From: Pseudomonadota bacterium
GTDB lineage: Bacteria > Pseudomonadota > Alphaproteobacteria > Sphingomonadales > Sphingomonadaceae
Assembly (NCBI GenBank): GCA_030271565.1
Contig: JARXKR010000032.1
Location: 7,734 to 16,400, forward strand
Length of the DNA stretch: 8,667 nt
Reading direction: 5' to 3'
This document shows positions 5,502 through 8,667 of the stretch, in pieces. Under the pieces are notes generated by a model, which was given only the letters and a program-made list of their open reading frames with translations, was not told where the DNA came from and did no database searches. A program made the translations under genes and the position numbers. Positions within the stretch are counted from its first letter, which is position 1. Every line of letters begins with the position of its first letter.

Positions 5502-6508
5502 GCCCAACCCTCCACACCGCGCGCCTTGCGGGTCAGCACGTCAAGGCAGGCCATGCGGATCGCGACCCCCATCTCGACCTGGCGGTTGATCACTGAGCGC
5601 CCGGGCAAGTCGGCGACGTTGCTGTCGATCTCGACCCCGCGGTTCATCGGCCCGGGGTGCATGACCAGCGCATCGGGCTTGGCCCGGGCCAGCCGCTCGA
5701 GCGTCAGCCCGTAAAGATGGCGATATTCGCGGGGGGACGGGATGAACTGGCCCGACATCCGTTCCTGCTGCAGCCGCAGCATCATCACCACGTCCGCGCC
5801 GTCCAGCGCCGCATCGAAATCGTGATAAGGCGTGACCTTCATTTGCTCAATCCCAGAGGGCATCAGCGCAGGAGGGGCGCAGACCCGGACCTGCGCGCCG
5901 AGCGTGGTCAGGCAATGGATATTCGAGCGCGCGACCCGGCTGTGCAGGATATCGCCGCAGATCACCACGATCAGCCCGGCGATCTCGCCCCCCATTCCCT
6001 TTGTTCTCAGGGCCGAACGGATGGTCAAGGCATCGAGCAGGCCTTGCGTCGGGTGTTCGTGCTGGCCGTCGCCGGCGTTGAGCACCGGACAATCGACCTT
6101 ATCGGCGATCAGCTGGACCGCGCCAGAACTCTGGTGGCGGATGACGATCGCATCGGCATGCATCGCGTTCAGCGTCATCGCCGTATCGATCAGCGTTTCA
6201 CCTTTTTTTACAGAGCTTTGCGCGACCTGCATATTGACCACATCGGCACCGAGCCGCTTGCCCGCGAGTTCGAACGAGAGCAGCGTGCGGGTGCTGTTTT
6301 CGAAGAAAGCGTTGATGATTGTCAGCCCCGCGAGCCGCTCGTCGCGCTTGTGCGACGACCGCCCCAAAGTGACCCATTGCTCGGCCTCGTCCATCAGGAA
6401 CAACAGCTCCCACGGGGCAAGCCCGGCGAGGGCGACGAGGTCGCGGTGCGGGAAAGCTGCGGAGCCAGCTGGGTAGCGGTCCGTGCGAAGCGTGTCTGGC
6501 GATGTCAT
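5498..6508 (-). CDS. pyrB: Aspartate carbamoyltransferase catalytic chain
   Basis: This 336-residue enzyme joins carbamoyl phosphate and L-aspartate to form N-carbamoyl-aspartate, the committed step of pyrimidine synthesis in the cytoplasm. It shows the carbamoyl-phosphate loop FFENSTRT (STRT at 72-75), the SVKKGE loop at 99-104, HQSSG at 125-129, the HPTQGLLD segment at 152-159 and MHPGPMNRG at 283-291, which includes the usual aspartate-binding loop. Length fits the family. I chose the ATG at 6508-6506 because the N-terminus then begins at the usual distance before the first helix; an in-frame ATG at 6598 would add about 30 residues that do not resemble the family. The ribosome-binding site is weak (AAGG about 11 nt upstream). 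The gene overlaps pyrC' by 4 bp and diverges from sppA. No regulatory pyrI gene is next to it, as expected for a PyrB-PyrC' complex. Confidence 0.96.
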   Translation of the reverse strand: MTSPDTLRTDRYPAGSAAFPHRDLVALAGLAPWELLFLMDEAEQWVTLGRSSHKRDERLAGLTIINAFFENSTRTLLSFELAGKRLGADVVNMQVAQSSVKKGETLIDTAMTLNAMHADAIVIRHQSSGAVQLIADKVDCPVLNAGDGQHEHPTQGLLDALTIRSALRTKGMGGEIAGLIVVICGDILHSRVARSNIHCLTTLGAQVRVCAPPALMPSGIEQMKVTPYHDFDAALDGADVVMMLRLQQERMSGQFIPSPREYRHLYGLTLERLARAKPDALVMHPGPMNRGVEIDSNVADLPGRSVINRQVEMGVAIRMACLDVLTRKARGVEGWA

Positions 6509-6651
6509 TAAAGTCGGTGCCTTAGCGACGACGAGGCCTTGCGGCAAGCACGCAGTCGGAAAGGCCACGTCGGCGGTTGGTCGAACCCGCGCTGGCATTT
6601 GTGCGCAGCGCTGCTTATGGCCCGATGAAAGCCATTGGACAGGACACCCGC
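6509..6651. promoter_or_regulatory. Divergent gap between pyrB and sppA
   Basis: This 143-bp region must carry both promoters. I see no convincing -35/-10 pair on either strand. A short palindrome CTTGC-G-GCAAG lies at 6538-6548. No pyrimidine-sensing leader, attenuator or T-rich terminator is visible before pyrB. Confidence 0.5.
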
Positions 6652-8538
6652 ATGCAATTCGCCCGCAAGGTCTGGCATCTGCTCGTCGCGATCAAGGACG
6701 GACTGGTGCTGTTGCTGCTCCTGCTGTTCTTCGCCGGGCTGTACGGTGTGCTCACCGCGCGGCCAAGTTCGGCATCGCTCAAGGACGGGGCGCTGCTGCT
6801 CAAGCTCGACGGTTCAGTGGTCGAGGAACCGTCGGACCAGGATCCGCTCAAGCTGCTGGTCGGGGTCGAGGCACCGCTCAAGCAGTACCGGGTGCGCGAT
6901 TTGGTGCGCGCGCTCCAGCTCGCGGCTAGCGACGATCACATCAAGGTGGTGGTGCTCGACCTGTCGAAGTTCACCGGTGGCGGGCTGGTCCACATGGAAG
7001 AGATCGGCGCGGCGATGGACCAGGTCCGCGCCGCCAAGAAGCCGGTGCTGACTTACGCGACCGCCTATATTGACGACGGGGTGATGCTCGCCGCGCATGC
7101 CAGCGAGGTTTGGGCGCATCCGATGGGCGGGGCCTTCGTGATGGGGCCGGGCGGAACGATGCCGTATTACGGCAAGCTGCTGAAGGATTACGGGATCAAG
7201 ATCCACGTGTTCAAGGTCGGGACCTTCAAGGATTTCGTCGAGCCTTACGAGCGTAACGATGCCTCGGCTCCGTCGAAGGAAGCGCGCACCGCGCTTTATG
7301 CGGCGATGTGGGAAGACTGGAAGGCCAATGTCGCCCGGGCGCGGCCCAAGGCGCAGATCGAGCGCATCACCAAGGACCCGGTCGCCTGGTTCACTGCGGC
7401 CAAGGGCGATGGCGCACGGGCCGCGCTCGACGCCGGGCTGATCGACAAGGTCGGCGACAACGTGGCTTTTGGCGAACGCGTCAAGGCGCTGGCCGGCGCA
7501 GGTGAGAACAAGGACAAGCCGGGCAGCTATGCCTACAGCAAGCCCGATGCGCTGCTCGCCGCCCATCCGCTGGACGATGGTGGCAAGGCTATTGCGGTGG
7601 TCACAGTCGCTGGTGAGATCGTCGACGGCAAGGCCGGACCCGGCACCGCCGGCGGTGACCGCATCGCCAAGCTGATCGATCAGGCCAACGCCGACGATGC
7701 CAAGGCACTGGTGCTGCGGGTCGATTCGCCCGGCGGCTCGGTGCTTGCCTCCGAACAGATCCGCGGCGCGCTCAACCGGTTCAAGGCCAAGGGCCGCCCG
7801 GTGGTGGTCTCGATGGCCAACCTCGCCGCGAGCGGCGGTTACTGGGTCTCGACCCCGGCGCAGCGCATCTTTGCCGAACCGGGCACGGTCACCGGCTCGA
7901 TCGGGATCTTTGCAGTGATGCCGAGCTTCGAGGATACGCTGGCGCGCTATGGGGTGAACAGCGACGGAGTGCGGACCACGCCGCTGTCGGGCCAGCCCGA
8001 CCTGATCGGCGGGCTTTCACCCGAAGTCGAGAAGCTGCTCCAGGCCAATATCGAGCAAGGCTATGCCCGGTTCATCGGCCTGGTCGGCAAATCGCGCGGC
8101 AAGTCCCCCGAAGAGGTCGATGCCATGGCGCAGGGCCGGGTGTGGGACGGCGGGACCGCGCGGCAAAAGGGCCTGGTCGATGAATTCGGCGGACTGCCCG
8201 AAGCGCTCAAATACGCGGCCAGCGCGGCCAAGCTCGAGAAGTGGCATGCCAAGTACTACGGGACCGAGCCCAAGGGCTTTGGCGGGCTGCTCGAAAAGCT
8301 GTTCGGCAGCGACGATGACGATGCCGACAGCGGCTCGCAAGGCCGCGATCTGGCCGGGCTGATGGCACTGCGCCAGCAAGACAGCCTGGCGCGCGCCGCC
8401 GCCGGACTGCTGCGGCTGGGCAGCGTGCAAGGGGCGCAGGCCTATTGCCTCGATTGCACCGTCGCTGCGCCGCCGCCGTCGCCCGATTCGCACGGCAATT
8501 GGCTGGTCAGGCTGGCAGTCGGTCTCGGCTTGCGCTGA
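6652..8538 (+). CDS. sppA: Signal peptide peptidase SppA, 67-kDa type (protease IV, family S49)
   Basis: This 628-residue inner-membrane protease degrades cleaved signal peptides. Residues 17-35 form the N-terminal membrane anchor, after a basic cytoplasmic start (ARKVWH). Two tandem S49 domains follow. The N-terminal one carries the predicted general base Lys193 in TFKDFVEPY, matching Lys209 of E. coli SppA. The C-terminal one carries the nucleophile Ser394 in AASGGYW, matching Ser409. RVDSPGGS and the TGSIGIF segment are also typical. The full length (E. coli 618 residues) shows this is the tandem form, not the short SohB/SppA36 form. The ATG at 6652 is chosen because AGGA (6641-6644) lies 7 nt upstream and the membrane anchor follows at normal distance; in-frame TTG 6577 and ATG 6625 lack a good site. 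The C-terminal tail has an acidic run (554-559) and a CLDC motif (599-602). The next feature is tRNA-Leu. Confidence 0.95.
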   Translation: MQFARKVWHLLVAIKDGLVLLLLLLFFAGLYGVLTARPSSASLKDGALLLKLDGSVVEEPSDQDPLKLLVGVEAPLKQYRVRDLVRALQLAASDDHIKVVVLDLSKFTGGGLVHMEEIGAAMDQVRAAKKPVLTYATAYIDDGVMLAAHASEVWAHPMGGAFVMGPGGTMPYYGKLLKDYGIKIHVFKVGTFKDFVEPYERNDASAPSKEARTALYAAMWEDWKANVARARPKAQIERITKDPVAWFTAAKGDGARAALDAGLIDKVGDNVAFGERVKALAGAGENKDKPGSYAYSKPDALLAAHPLDDGGKAIAVVTVAGEIVDGKAGPGTAGGDRIAKLIDQANADDAKALVLRVDSPGGSVLASEQIRGALNRFKAKGRPVVVSMANLAASGGYWVSTPAQRIFAEPGTVTGSIGIFAVMPSFEDTLARYGVNSDGVRTTPLSGQPDLIGGLSPEVEKLLQANIEQGYARFIGLVGKSRGKSPEEVDAMAQGRVWDGGTARQKGLVDEFGGLPEALKYAASAAKLEKWHAKYYGTEPKGFGGLLEKLFGSDDDDADSGSQGRDLAGLMALRQQDSLARAAAGLLRLGSVQGAQAYCLDCTVAAPPPSPDSHGNWLVRLAVGLGLR

Positions 8539-8613
8539 GTCCCAGCTTCCCTGCTTGCCCTTTGGCCCAGCGGCCACTAAGGGCCACGCCTTGATTCAAC
8601 ACTTCGTCGGGCC
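8539..8613. other. Gap between sppA and tRNA-Leu
   Basis: These 75 bp contain no gene. TGGCCC (8563-8568) can pair with GGGCCA (8581-8586), but no T-run follows, so an sppA terminator is not supported. The tRNA promoter is not clear. Confidence 0.4.
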
Positions 8614-8667
8614 GCGGGCGTGGCGGAATTGGTAGACGCGCTGGTTTTAGGTACCAGTATCGCAAGA
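8614..8667 (+). tRNA. tRNA-Leu, anticodon UAG (3' part outside window)
   Basis: The acceptor 5' strand GCGGGCG (8614-8620) is followed by TGGCGGAATTGGTAGACGCG, the usual D-arm of bacterial tRNA-Leu. The anticodon stem CTGGT/ACCAG (8641-8645 and 8653-8657) encloses the loop TTTAGGT with anticodon TAG at 8648-8650, which reads CUA and other CUN leucine codons. The long variable arm has begun (TATCGCAAGA) when the window ends; the T-arm and 3' acceptor strand are not seen. Confidence 0.96.

Noticed and set aside
4101..5714. Plus-strand 537-residue open frame across the hairpin region and pyrC'/pyrB
   Set aside because: It reads through the inverted repeats and the antisense of two clear pyrimidine genes and shows no family motif.
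6519..6547. TTGCCG, 17-bp spacer, TAAGGC as the pyrB promoter (minus strand)
   Set aside because: The -10 is a poor match and transcription would start only a few bases before the chosen ATG.
6538..6548. CTTGC-G-GCAAG palindrome as an operator between pyrB and sppA
   Set aside because: Five-base arms are expected by chance in GC-rich DNA and no second copy is nearby.
8563..8586. TGGCCC/GGGCCA stem as the sppA terminator
   Set aside because: Only 6 bp, a 12-nt loop and no following T-run.
8614..8667. tRNA-Leu as a site of integrated mobile DNA
   Set aside because: No integrase, att repeat or foreign gene is visible, and the tRNA 3' end where integration usually occurs is outside the window.

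Overview
This window is GC-rich chromosomal DNA from an alphaproteobacterium, most likely a member of the Sphingomonadales (Novosphingobium/Sphingomonas type). That placement is an inference from GC-rich codon use, the gene content (periplasmic SPOR-domain proteins, pyrB overlapping a degenerate dihydroorotase gene, a long SppA) and general resemblance. No database search was run. No insertion sequence, phage gene or CRISPR array is visible.

Layout. Positions 1-1079 (minus) hold a signal-peptide/Sel1-repeat/SPOR protein whose C-terminus lies outside the window. It diverges across a 246-bp regulatory gap from a plus-strand cluster of three genes: a small ParA/MinD-like ATPase (1326-2045, TTG start), a 165-residue protein with a predicted ribbon-helix-helix C-terminus (2062-2559), and an exported TPR/SPOR protein (2586-4037). 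Positions 4038-4268 separate this cluster from the convergent pyrimidine genes and contain five tandem stem-loops, including a near-perfect 32-bp inverted repeat. On the minus strand, pyrB (aspartate carbamoyltransferase, 5498-6508) overlaps a pyrC'-type inactive dihydroorotase homologue (4269-5501) by 4 bp. Reading divergently from pyrB, sppA (6652-8538) encodes a full-length signal peptide peptidase of the 67-kDa type. A tRNA-Leu(UAG) gene begins at 8614 and is cut by the window end.

How the genes work together. PyrB and PyrC' are expected to form one complex, with PyrC' structural rather than catalytic, so a true dihydroorotase must be encoded elsewhere. The most intriguing unit is the ParA-like ATPase and its RHH-like partner placed between two exported SPOR proteins. 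SPOR domains bind denuded septal peptidoglycan, so the arrangement suggests, without proving, a link between a cytoplasmic positioning ATPase and the division site. The RHH-like protein also carries an unusual acidic, His-rich five-residue repeat and a basic N-terminal segment. The parA leader can pair with its own ribosome-binding site.
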